NCBI GenBank assembly: GCA_003531115.1 | Contig: DQHT01000151.1 | Location: forward strand, 1 to 15,534 | Direction: 5' to 3' | Length of the DNA: 15,534 bases | Origin: Bacteroidota bacterium | GTDB taxonomy: Bacteria > Bacteroidota > Bacteroidia > UBA8524 | Shown: one piece after another, positions 1-5,868 of the stretch | How positions within the stretch are numbered: position 1 is the first letter of the stretch | Layout: each line of letters starts with the position of its first letter | The notes under the pieces: generated by a model | Databases searched by the model: none | What the model was told of the DNA's origin: nothing | What the model saw: the letters and a program-made list of their open reading frames with translations, nothing else | Program-made: the position numbers and the translations under genes

Positions 1-2
1 TG

Positions 3-1139
3 CTTACTGCTTTGTCGAATGAAAAATTGTTTCTTCCTTCTGCCTGTGGTGGAGGGGGAACCTGTGCCATGTGTAAATGCCAGATTACGGAAGGGGGAGG
101 CGAAATTCTCCCTACCGAAACAGGGCATATCAACCGCCGTCAGCAGAAAGAACATGTACGTTTGGCCTGTCAGGTGAAGGTGAAAAACGACATGAAAGTA
201 GAGATCCCTGAAGAAGTATTCGGGATCAAAAAATGGGAATGCGAAGTGGTTTCCAACTACAACGTGGCTTCTTTTATCAAAGAATTTGTGGTTCGCCTTC
301 CTGAAGGAGAACACCTGGATTTTGAAGCAGGAGGCTATATCCAGGTGGATGTTCCGGCTTGTGAAGTCGACTTTAAAAATATCGATATCACTTCCCATCC
401 AAAAATGGGTAAAGCTCCGGATGAATTTCAGGCTGAGTGGGATAAATTCAAACTTTGGGATCTGAAAATGAAAAATCCTGAGCCGATATTCCGCGCCTAT
501 TCCATGGCTAACCACCCGGCAGAAGGAAATATCATCATGCTCAATATCCGTATCGCCACCCCACCTTGGGATAGAGCAAAAAACGGATGGATGGATGTGA
601 ATCCGGGTATCTGTTCTTCTTATGTGTTTGACCAAAAACCCGGCGACAAAGTAACCATCTCCGGTCCTTATGGCGAGTTCTTTATCAAAGAGACAGGCGC
701 TGAAATGATCTATGTTGGTGGTGGTGCAGGAATGGCTCCATTGCGCTCCCACTTGTTCCATATGTTCCATACCGAAAAAGAAAGAAACAGAAAAGTTAGT
801 TTCTGGTATGGAGGCCGTTCCAAACGGGAACTTTTCTATATCGAAGATTTCCGGGCTATCGAAAAGGAATTCCCGAATTTCACCTTCCATATTGTTCTTT
901 CAGAGCCTTTGCCCGAAGACAACTGGAAGGCGAAAACATCGATCGACGACAGTGGCGACGGATTTACCGGTTTTGTGCATCAGGCGCTGATCGATAATTA
1001 CCTGAGCAAACATCCTGCACCGGAAGATATCGAATTCTATTTCTGCGGACCGCCAATGATGAACCAGGCTGTGCTGAAAATGTGCGACGACTGGGGCGTG
1101 CCTCCTGAAAATGTGGCCTTCGACGATTTCGGAGGATAG
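3..1139 (+). CDS. nqrF: Na+-translocating NADH:quinone reductase subunit F, 5' end missing
   Basis: NqrF is the NADH-oxidising subunit of the sodium-pumping NQR complex; it passes electrons from NADH through FAD and a 2Fe-2S centre to the membrane subunits. The frame is open at the left edge, so the N-terminal membrane helix and the start of the ferredoxin domain lie outside; 378 codons are visible. Counting from position 3, the cluster ligands are C15, C21, C24 (in [14 protein letters not shown]) and C56 (RLACQ). The FAD-site motif RAYSMAN, the NAD(P)-site motif [12 protein letters not shown] and the family C-terminus FDDFGG follow in order. The TTG at position 12 lies inside the ferredoxin domain and is not a start. 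nqrA-E are expected upstream (inference). A strong terminator follows the stop, so this is probably the last gene of the nqr operon. Confidence 0.97.
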   Translation, partial: LTALSNEKLFLPSACGGGGTCAMCKCQITEGGGEILPTETGHINRRQQKEHVRLACQVKVKNDMKVEIPEEVFGIKKWECEVVSNYNVASFIKEFVVRLPEGEHLDFEAGGYIQVDVPACEVDFKNIDITSHPKMGKAPDEFQAEWDKFKLWDLKMKNPEPIFRAYSMANHPAEGNIIMLNIRIATPPWDRAKNGWMDVNPGICSSYVFDQKPGDKVTISGPYGEFFIKETGAEMIYVGGGAGMAPLRSHLFHMFHTEKERNRKVSFWYGGRSKRELFYIEDFRAIEKEFPNFTFHIVLSEPLPEDNWKAKTSIDDSGDGFTGFVHQALIDNYLSKHPAPEDIEFYFCGPPMMNQAVLKMCDDWGVPPENVAFDDFGG

Positions 1140-1160
1140 TATTTCGAAACAAGATCTATA

Positions 1161-1186
1161 AAAAACCCCGCCAGTCGGGGTTTTTT
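1161..1186 (+). terminator. Rho-independent terminator after nqrF
   Basis: A perfect 10-bp inverted repeat (arms 1161-1170 and 1176-1185, AAAAACCCCG and its complement) encloses the 5-base loop CCAGT. The right arm ends in a run of T, and the left arm starts with a run of A, so the hairpin could also work on the other strand. It lies 21 bases after the nqrF stop and ends just before the apbE promoter, separating the two transcription units. Confidence 0.93.
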
Positions 1187-1204
1187 ATTGCGTTCCGGCT
1201 TTTC

Positions 1205-1212
1205 TATTTTTG
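1205..1212 (+). promoter_or_regulatory. Putative -7 promoter element of apbE
   Basis: TATTTTTG matches the Bacteroidota -7 consensus TAnnTTTG exactly. Only four bases separate it from the apbE ATG, so the transcript would start at or next to the start codon (leaderless or nearly so). No clear -33 TTTG is visible at the usual distance; the nearest TTG, at 1188-1190, is somewhat too close. Confidence 0.6.
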
Positions 1213-1216
1213 TGTC

Positions 1217-2221
1217 ATGAAGCTTAATCCACTCTTTATTATTCTCTTTCTGTTCCTATTCAGCTGTACGGGTAATTCCAATACGGTTCAATTAAACAAG
1301 TATGCGGTCAGCGCCTTCGGTTCAACGATCAAGATCAGCTATACCGGAGAGGAGATCGACGGATTGAATTTTGCGATGGAAAATCTAATTGCTGATTTTA
1401 ACAGATCCTTATCCACCTATGATTCTACATCAGTAGTGAGCCGTATAAACAGGAACGAAACGGATAAGATAGATTCCCTGAATTTTAAACTACTTGCCCA
1501 GGCTTTGTGGTGGACACGTGCCACAGGAGGAGCTTTTGATGTATGTGTGGCACCATTGGTCGATTTATGGGGATTTGGCAAGACAAAACCGCATCCGGTC
1601 GATTCATCGCAGGTGGATTCTGCCCGCTCTCTGGGGGGATACAATTCGATCAATATCAATCAAATGGTTCTTGTCAAAAAAGATCCAGGAGTACGAATTA
1701 ACTACAATGCGATCGCCCCGGGTTTTGCCGCTGACCTGATTTCTGATATGTTAATCAAACGAGGGCGTAACAATTATTATATCAATGTGGGAGGGGAGGT
1801 ACGCTGTTCAGGGGTTAATCAGGATTCAGCGTATTGGCTGATCGGTATTGAAAAGCCCATTGAGAATAAAAATGGTGAAAATGAGGCCATGCGAAATATA
1901 CGCGTGATCAACCAGGCTTTGGCAACTTCCGGAAATTATCGCCAGTTTTATGAGGTCGATGGAAAAAAATATGCCCATACCCTCGATCCTCGCACCGGTT
2001 ATCCCGTGCAACACGACCTGCTTAGCGCAACCGTATTAGCTCCCGACGCCTCTACCGCCGATGCCCTGGCAACCATTTGTATGGTTTTGGGCAGGGAAGA
2101 AGCGAAGGTGTTTTTTGAGCAATTGCAAAACGTGCATTATTATTTTATTTATAGAGGAGAAGACGGGTCGTTTAAAGAAGAGTGGTCGCCCGGCCTGGAG
2201 AAACAGTTTGTTGAAGATTAA
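1217..2221 (+). CDS. apbE: FAD:protein FMN transferase (ApbE), lipoprotein
   Basis: ApbE uses FAD to attach FMN covalently to a threonine of target proteins; its classic substrates are NqrB and NqrC, which fits its place right after nqrF. The 334-residue protein starts with a lipoprotein signal: hydrophobic stretch 5-16 and candidate lipid-bearing C17 in LFSC. Family motifs follow in order: TGGAFDVCVAPLVDLWGFG (103-121), NYNAIAPGFAADL (162-174), YINVGGEVRCSG (188-199), the ATSGNYRQFYEVDGKKYAH block (236-254) running into TLDPRTGYPV, and the late metal-site segment STADALAT (279-286). ATG 1217 is chosen because it gives the signal peptide directly and follows the -7 box. It would act on the outer side of the cytoplasmic membrane. 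It has its own promoter and is not simply co-transcribed with nqrF. Confidence 0.95.
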   Translation: MKLNPLFIILFLFLFSCTGNSNTVQLNKYAVSAFGSTIKISYTGEEIDGLNFAMENLIADFNRSLSTYDSTSVVSRINRNETDKIDSLNFKLLAQALWWTRATGGAFDVCVAPLVDLWGFGKTKPHPVDSSQVDSARSLGGYNSININQMVLVKKDPGVRINYNAIAPGFAADLISDMLIKRGRNNYYINVGGEVRCSGVNQDSAYWLIGIEKPIENKNGENEAMRNIRVINQALATSGNYRQFYEVDGKKYAHTLDPRTGYPVQHDLLSATVLAPDASTADALATICMVLGREEAKVFFEQLQNVHYYFIYRGEDGSFKEEWSPGLEKQFVED

Positions 2222-2235
2222 GATTAAGGATGAGG

Positions 2236-2263
2236 AGTCAACGGTCAACAGACGACGGTCAAC
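2236..2263. repeat. Degenerate 7-base tandem repeats, block 1
   Basis: Four heptads with consensus RGTCAAC start at 2236, 2243, 2250 and 2257. The unit GGTCAAC occurs twice unchanged (2243 and 2257) and the unit at 2250 is diverged. Seen at lower resolution, the 11-mer ACGGTCAACAG recurs at 2241 and 2255, a 14-base period. It lies 14 bases after the apbE stop in non-coding DNA. Confidence 0.7.
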
Positions 2264-2283
2264 AGTATAAAAAGTAACTTAAT

Positions 2284-2353
2284 GCCTACAGCTTTCAGCC
2301 TATAGCCTACAGCCAACTCCCAGAACCTGAAACCCAGAACCCGAAACCCAAAA
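2284..2353. repeat. Degenerate 7-base tandem repeats, blocks 2 and 3
   Basis: Ten consecutive heptads in one phase. Units 2284-2318 have consensus GCCTACA (exact at 2284 and 2305). Units 2319-2353 have consensus CCCRRAA (for example CCCAGAA at 2319 and 2333, CCCGAAA at 2340). The sequence of the unit changes between the blocks but the 7-base phase does not. The tract ends one base before the methyltransferase ATG, so it would form that gene's whole immediate 5' leader. The + strand of the second half has very little T. Confidence 0.7.
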
Positions 2354-2354
2354 A

Positions 2355-3011
2355 ATGACCGAAGAACAATACCAAAGCCTTGCAGCCCAACTGCGCCAAC
2401 CCCATGGAGAATTCGGACTGCAGGTTGGAAACAACATGAATGTAGGTAACGTTCATATCAATAAAAACACCATCGGGTTACTGGAGCTTTCCGTGAATGA
2501 TGAGGTGCTGGAGATCGGTATGGGCAATGGTTTTTTTGTAAAAGATCTGTTTGTAGTTGAGCCATCCGTCCGTTATACCGGACTCGATTTTTCGCCATTA
2601 ATGATAGAAGAAGCGAGCCGGAATAATGCTGAATTGATCCAGGAAGGGAAAGTTAATTTTCGCCTCGGCGCTGCGGATGCCATTCCTTTTGATGACAGCA
2701 CCTTTACAAAAATATTTACCATCAATACCCTTTATTTCTGGGATAATCCAGAACGAATTTTGGCAGAGCTACGCCGTGTATTGAAGAAGGAGGGAGAGCT
2801 CTTTATTTCCATTCGTCCTAAAGAGGTCATGCAACATTATCCCTTTGTCAAATATGGATTTGCCATGTATACCAAGGAGGAAGTAGGAGCATTATTGGAA
2901 AAAAACGGGTTTCAGGTCATCGCCGCCATAGAAACGGATGAACCGGAACAACAGATCGGAGAGATCAAAATACAGGTAAAGAGCCTGATTATTCAGGCCT
3001 GCAGGGGTTGA
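2355..3011 (+). CDS. Class I SAM-dependent methyltransferase, substrate unknown
   Basis: A 218-residue Rossmann-fold methyltransferase of the Methyltransf_11 type. Motif I is VLEIGMGNGF (51-60), the acidic residue after strand 2 is D78 in GLDFS, the motif II region is GAADAIPFDD (105-114), and the ELRRVLKKEGELF segment (from 138) is the usual post-motif III helix and strand. The N-terminal QPHGEFGLQVGNNMN stretch (15-29) resembles small-molecule methyltransferases, but it does not identify a substrate. No -7 promoter box is evident upstream, so it may be read from the apbE promoter. The gene ends convergently, 12 bases from a - strand small ORF. The methyltransferase call is firm; its role is open. 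Confidence 0.9.
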   Translation: MTEEQYQSLAAQLRQPHGEFGLQVGNNMNVGNVHINKNTIGLLELSVNDEVLEIGMGNGFFVKDLFVVEPSVRYTGLDFSPLMIEEASRNNAELIQEGKVNFRLGAADAIPFDDSTFTKIFTINTLYFWDNPERILAELRRVLKKEGELFISIRPKEVMQHYPFVKYGFAMYTKEEVGALLEKNGFQVIAAIETDEPEQQIGEIKIQVKSLIIQACRG

Positions 3012-3023
3012 AAATTTTCTACC

Positions 3024-3218
3024 CTACTCCGAATGGGTGCGATGTTGAAGGAACATTCTGATCCACCGAATACCCCGGGGCACAAAAATCACCATACCGA
3101 TCAGAAGGATAATTCCGCCATAAAGCAGGAATAAGTCGAAAGTGGTACCGGCAGCCATGCCGCCCGCAAAGGCAAAAGTTCCGCTAATTAAGGAAAAAAA
3201 TGTGAGGAGTGTTTTCAT
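3024..3218 (-). CDS. Small putative two-helix membrane protein
   Basis: I do not recognise this 64-residue protein. It has two hydrophobic segments (about residues 4-24 and 29-49) separated by TTFD, then a basic tail rich in Arg (PRGIRWIRMFLQHRTHSE). This is the pattern of a small inner-membrane protein with the C-terminus in the cytoplasm. ATG 3218 (MKTLLTFF) is preferred over the in-frame TTG at 3227. It lies 49 bases downstream of the GHMP kinase on the same strand and may be its co-transcribed partner. No strong promoter or Shine-Dalgarno sequence is seen. It is short, so chance cannot be excluded, but the composition is coherent and it fills a gap with no other gene. Confidence 0.5.
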   Translation of the reverse strand: MKTLLTFFSLISGTFAFAGGMAAGTTFDLFLLYGGIILLIGMVIFVPRGIRWIRMFLQHRTHSE

Positions 3219-3267
3219 ACCGGTCAACGTATTGATTTACAAGTTAGGAATAATAATCCGGGAATGT

Positions 3268-4194
3268 TCAGATCAAAAGGTCTTCTGCAGAAAAAACGAC
3301 CTCAAAGCCCTTTTTGAGGAAATAATTCTGCGTTTCAAATTGAGGCTCTTCAGCTAAAGCCATCACAAAATCGCCTCCCCAGGCGCCAAGCGATTTGACC
3401 TCACCGGGAAAATCCGGGAAATTGAGGTCTTTCACTTTTTCCAGATTCAAGGCCTTGCTCAATATTTCTTCGCTTTCTTTCATAGCCAGCAAAAGTGAAT
3501 TCCTGTCTGGATGCTGTAACAGACTGCCAATGAGCTCATCCATACTTTGAACAAGAGCCTGTTTGTCAGACCCCTGCGCCTGGTAAAAAGCGATTCCTTC
3601 TCTGCTGTCCTGCTTTTTGCCCAGATAAACAAAAATGGCTCCATGTAGAACATCCTTACCCCAGTTCAATTCCTCCCATTTCGCCTTTTGAGGGGCCTCC
3701 AGTCGATAAAGGATAGGTTTTCGCGCCGTGGTGCAGGCAATATCATAGCCGCTCCCACGGAAGCTGCGAAAGAACAATTCCATCGCATCCACACCCGCCC
3801 ATTGGGCGATCAGTGAAATCAGTGTAGAACTGGATCCCAATCCCCATTCTCTCGGATAATCGGCAGAAATATGGGCTTCATGGTATAAGCCGTCCATCAA
3901 AAAAAGCGGATTGAGAGCACGGGCTTGCAGTAAAAACCTTTGCAATCTGCGCGCAATTTCATCATCCAAGCCATGGAGCAGGTTCAGATCCTCATCAAAC
4001 CAGGCTTCAAACCAAAGCCCTCCTTTATGGTCAAAACTTTTCCAATAAAGTCCTTTTACATGGGTGGGTTCTGAATTTACCTGCAGCGATTGCCCAAATT
4101 TTGTCGGCCAGGCCAGCGCCCGACATCCATCCAACACAGCATATTCTCCGAAGAGAAGCAGTTTACCGTGGGCGTGGAAGGAGAGGGAATGCAT
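3268..4194 (-). CDS. GYDIA-type GHMP kinase
   Basis: A 308-residue GHMP-superfamily kinase. The N-terminal substrate-binding motif is HGKLLLFGEYAVLDG (9-23). The ATP-binding glycine-rich loop is WGLGSSSTLISLIAQW (117-132). GSGYDIA (147-153) is the motif by which, to my knowledge, this Bacteroidota family is named. The C-terminal motif 3 is SLGAWGGDFVMAL (268-280). GHMP kinases phosphorylate small alcohols or phosphates such as galactose, homoserine, mevalonate and phosphomevalonate. In this phylum this type often accompanies mevalonate-pathway genes, so a mevalonate or phosphomevalonate kinase role is plausible but not shown by this window, which holds no other pathway gene. ATG 4194 lies 4 bases after a good -7 box on the - strand and gives motif 1 at the usual place. 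Confidence 0.88.
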   Translation of the reverse strand: MHSLSFHAHGKLLLFGEYAVLDGCRALAWPTKFGQSLQVNSEPTHVKGLYWKSFDHKGGLWFEAWFDEDLNLLHGLDDEIARRLQRFLLQARALNPLFLMDGLYHEAHISADYPREWGLGSSSTLISLIAQWAGVDAMELFFRSFRGSGYDIACTTARKPILYRLEAPQKAKWEELNWGKDVLHGAIFVYLGKKQDSREGIAFYQAQGSDKQALVQSMDELIGSLLQHPDRNSLLLAMKESEEILSKALNLEKVKDLNFPDFPGEVKSLGAWGGDFVMALAEEPQFETQNYFLKKGFEVVFSAEDLLI

Positions 4195-4198
4195 GGGG

Positions 4199-4206
4199 CA
4201 AATATA
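4199..4206 (-). promoter_or_regulatory. Putative -7 promoter element of the GHMP kinase
   Basis: Read on the - strand, 4206 to 4199 is TATATTTG, an exact TAnnTTTG match. Four bases (CCCC) separate it from the kinase ATG at 4194, the same close spacing as at apbE and pabB, which predicts a leaderless or nearly leaderless mRNA. A -33 element is not clear. Confidence 0.6.
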
Positions 4207-4254
4207 TTAGAGTTCGTTTATTCACTGAAATTACTGCTCGTCTGTCGCACTTCC

Positions 4255-4290
4255 CTTCGGCAGGCTCAGGGCAGGCTCAGGCTCAGTGTG
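4255..4290. repeat. CTTCGRCARGCTCAG-type element with internal duplication
   Basis: CTTCGGCAGGCTCAG (4255-4269) matches 13 of 15 bases of CTTCGACAAGCTCAG at 4353-4367. The segment GCAGGCTCAGG is duplicated in tandem (4260-4270 and 4271-4281), followed by a third partial GGCTCAG (4280-4286). From memory, similar TTCGACAAGCTCAG sequences are scattered through many Bacteroidota genomes; copy number here cannot be judged from one window. Confidence 0.6.
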
Positions 4291-4312
4291 AAGGACCATT
4301 AGGCACTCATCA

Positions 4313-4336
4313 TCTCCTCATATCCTCATCACCTCA
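4313..4336. repeat. 8-base tandem repeats, block 1
   Basis: Three octamers, TCTCCTCA, TATCCTCA and TCACCTCA, start at 4313, 4321 and 4329 and share CCTCA at the same place in each unit. The + strand is strongly pyrimidine-rich. The block is followed, after 7 bases, by the palindromic element at 4344-4376. Confidence 0.6.
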
Positions 4337-4343
4337 ACATCCG

Positions 4344-4376
4344 GCCCGTTTACTTCGACAAGCTCAGCAAACGGGC
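4344..4376. repeat. 33-base palindromic element around CTTCGACAAGCTCAG
   Basis: Perfect 8-bp arms GCCCGTTT (4344-4351) and AAACGGGC (4369-4376) flank a 17-base centre that contains CTTCGACAAGCTCAG (4353-4367). Two further C-G/T-A pairs are possible inside the arms after one mismatch. No T run follows on either strand, so it is not a typical terminator. It resembles a dispersed REP-like element and sits between two octamer repeat blocks. Confidence 0.65.
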
Positions 4377-4428
4377 AATCTCCTTGTCTCCCAGTCTCCT
4401 CGTCCCCAAGTCTCCTCGTCTCCAAGTC
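4377..4428. repeat. 8-base tandem repeats, block 2
   Basis: Six octamers starting every 8 bases from 4377 to 4417, consensus NGTCTCCN, alternate so that a 16-base super-repeat is also visible (4377-4392, 4393-4408, 4409-4424, then a 4-base partial unit). The last two 16-base units differ at a single base. The block starts directly at the end of the 33-base palindrome and is non-coding. Confidence 0.75.
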
Positions 4429-4433
4429 AATAC

Positions 4434-4495
4434 TGAACTCTGAAAACTTTTACCCGCCGAAGCAATTTCGCGAAGGCGGGTGAAAACTGAAAACT
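4434..4495. repeat. TGAAAACT direct repeats flanking a hairpin element
   Basis: TGAAAACT occurs at 4441-4448, 4481-4488 and 4488-4495, with the related TGAACTC at 4434-4440. Between the first and second copy lies a hairpin: arms 4448-4458 (TTTTACCCGCC) and 4475-4485 (GGCGGGTGAAA) form 11 pairs including one T-G, around a centre with the short palindrome TTCGCGAA (4467-4474). The arrangement looks like a palindromic element lying inside a heptad tract. It ends 2 bases before the pabB promoter box, so it may influence that promoter. Confidence 0.65.
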
Positions 4496-4496
4496 C

Positions 4497-4504
4497 TACC
4501 TTTG
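4497..4504 (+). promoter_or_regulatory. Putative -7 promoter element of pabB
   Basis: TACCTTTG is an exact TAnnTTTG match, three bases before the pabB ATG at 4508, again predicting a leaderless or nearly leaderless transcript. The region where a -33 element is expected is occupied by the right arm of the 4448-4485 hairpin. Confidence 0.55.
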
Positions 4505-4507
4505 CCC

Positions 4508-5809
4508 ATGCTTTCCACCCAAAGCTTTCTGATCCCTCCTGAAGACCGCGAAAACCTGCGCAAACAGGTATTGGCCTGGGGAAATACCTTCTCCCATTTT
4601 GTGTTTCTGGAAAATGCGGGCGAAGCCTTCGCGCCTTCCTGGGTGGCGGAAGGATGGCTGGCGGGGATAGGAGCGCATCAGATCCTGAAGGATGAGGGGT
4701 ATTTTTTTGATCAACTGAGTAAAGCAAAATTTGAAAATCCTTTGTTGGGCTACCTCGGTTACGACCTCAAAAACCAGGTAGAAAACCTGAGTTCATCCAA
4801 TTTTGATGGCATCAAAGCCCCGGATGCACAACTAATCGAGCCGGTGCATTTTCTGCGCTTTGATGGAAGAGAACTCAGCATCCATTCCTATAAAGACGGC
4901 CAACAGGTATGGGAATCCATACAAAAAACCACCCTTCCTAAGGAGGATGGGGTATTGCCTTCTATTTCCTTACAAGCCAGGATGGAAAAGCAGGAATACC
5001 TCCATAAAGTAAAGCAGGTGATCGACTACATCATAGCCGGAGAAGTCTATGAACTCAACCTCTGCATGGAATATTTTGCGGAGGCCGTGCATATCGATCC
5101 CCTTGACCTCTACAAAAAACTCATCCATCATACAGCCATGCCCTTTGCAGCCTACCTCAAATTGGACAGCTGCCATGTTCTGTGCGCCTCACCCGAACGC
5201 TTCCTGAAAAAACAAGGTCCTAAACTTCTTTCCCAGCCGATCAAAGGGACCAGGAAACGGGGCAAAGATGCTGCTGAAGATGAACGGCTTAAAAATGAAC
5301 TGCTCCATTCGGAAAAAGATCGCGCCGAAAACGTCATGATCGTTGACCTGGTGCGCAACGACCTGGCGCGGGTATGCGACTATGGCTCGGTGGAGGTGGA
5401 AGAACTTTTCGGCATCTATAGTTTCAGCAACGTGCACCAAATGATCTCAACCGTTAGCGGAAACCTGCGGGAAGGGATCCCTCTTGCCGAAGCGCTTCGA
5501 AGTACCTTTCCCATGGGCAGCATGACCGGCGCCCCCAAAATCAGGGCCATGCAGCTCATCGAAGAGCTTGAATCCACCAAAAGGGGCATTTATTCAGGGT
5601 CGATAGGGATCATCTATCCGAATGGCGATTTTGACTTTAACGTGGTGATCCGTACGCTGCTGTACAATGAAAAGGACTCCTACCTGAGTGTGCAGGCAGG
5701 GGGTGCAATTACCTATGACTCTAAGCCGGAAGAGGAGTGGGAGGAGATACAGATCAAGCTCAGCACGATCTACAAACTGTTTACAGCTACATTTTTCCAC
5801 AAATCATAA
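4508..5809 (+). CDS. pabB: Aminodeoxychorismate synthase component I
   Basis: PabB converts chorismate with ammonia (from a PabA glutaminase) to 4-amino-4-deoxychorismate, the precursor of p-aminobenzoate and folate, in the cytoplasm. The 433-residue length suits the family. Chorismate-binding motifs are present in order: IIAGEVYELNLC (175-186), QPIKGTRKRG (243-252), ENVMIVDLVRNDL (274-286), GSMTGAPKIRAM (337-348), GIYSGSIGII (360-369) and QAGGAITYDSKPEEEWEE (396-413). PIKGT, with K246 at the position of the PabB active-site lysine, separates it from anthranilate synthase TrpE, which has PIAGT. ATG 4508 is preferred to the TTG at 4502, which is part of the promoter box. No pabA or pabC lies nearby. 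The isochorismate synthase alternative is unlikely given PIKGT. Confidence 0.92.
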   Translation: MLSTQSFLIPPEDRENLRKQVLAWGNTFSHFVFLENAGEAFAPSWVAEGWLAGIGAHQILKDEGYFFDQLSKAKFENPLLGYLGYDLKNQVENLSSSNFDGIKAPDAQLIEPVHFLRFDGRELSIHSYKDGQQVWESIQKTTLPKEDGVLPSISLQARMEKQEYLHKVKQVIDYIIAGEVYELNLCMEYFAEAVHIDPLDLYKKLIHHTAMPFAAYLKLDSCHVLCASPERFLKKQGPKLLSQPIKGTRKRGKDAAEDERLKNELLHSEKDRAENVMIVDLVRNDLARVCDYGSVEVEELFGIYSFSNVHQMISTVSGNLREGIPLAEALRSTFPMGSMTGAPKIRAMQLIEELESTKRGIYSGSIGIIYPNGDFDFNVVIRTLLYNEKDSYLSVQAGGAITYDSKPEEEWEEIQIKLSTIYKLFTATFFHKS

Positions 5810-5842
5810 AACAATCCTGTTTTTCATGTGCGGCTGACGGAT

Positions 5843-5850
5843 TATTTTTG
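5843..5850 (+). promoter_or_regulatory. Putative -7 promoter element of the exported protein gene
   Basis: TATTTTTG, an exact TAnnTTTG match, lies 33 bases after the pabB stop and 18 bases before the ATG at 5869. It suggests a separate transcription unit covering the exported protein and the membrane glycosyltransferase behind it. Confidence 0.55.
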
Positions 5851-5868
5851 TCACCTAAACCTTTAATC

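Noticed and set aside
4377..4428. Octamer tandem repeat as a CRISPR array
   Set aside because: Units are contiguous with an 8 or 16 base period; there are no unique spacers and no cas genes.
4101..4436. Open frame of 111 codons across the intergenic region before pabB
   Set aside because: Its protein is a readout of the 5' end of the kinase on the wrong strand and of the short tandem repeats and hairpins; low complexity and no initiation signal.
4448..4485. Hairpin before pabB as a Rho-independent terminator
   Set aside because: Neither strand shows a T run after the stem, and no gene that would need termination ends next to it on either strand.
4350..4727. - strand frames running from the repeat region into pabB (also 4496-4714)
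   Set aside because: They read repeat DNA and the antisense of conserved PabB sequence; no protein features.
5737..5868. Upstream extension of the exported protein frame
   Set aside because: The extension lies within pabB and would bury the signal peptide; ATG 5869 gives a proper signal peptide.
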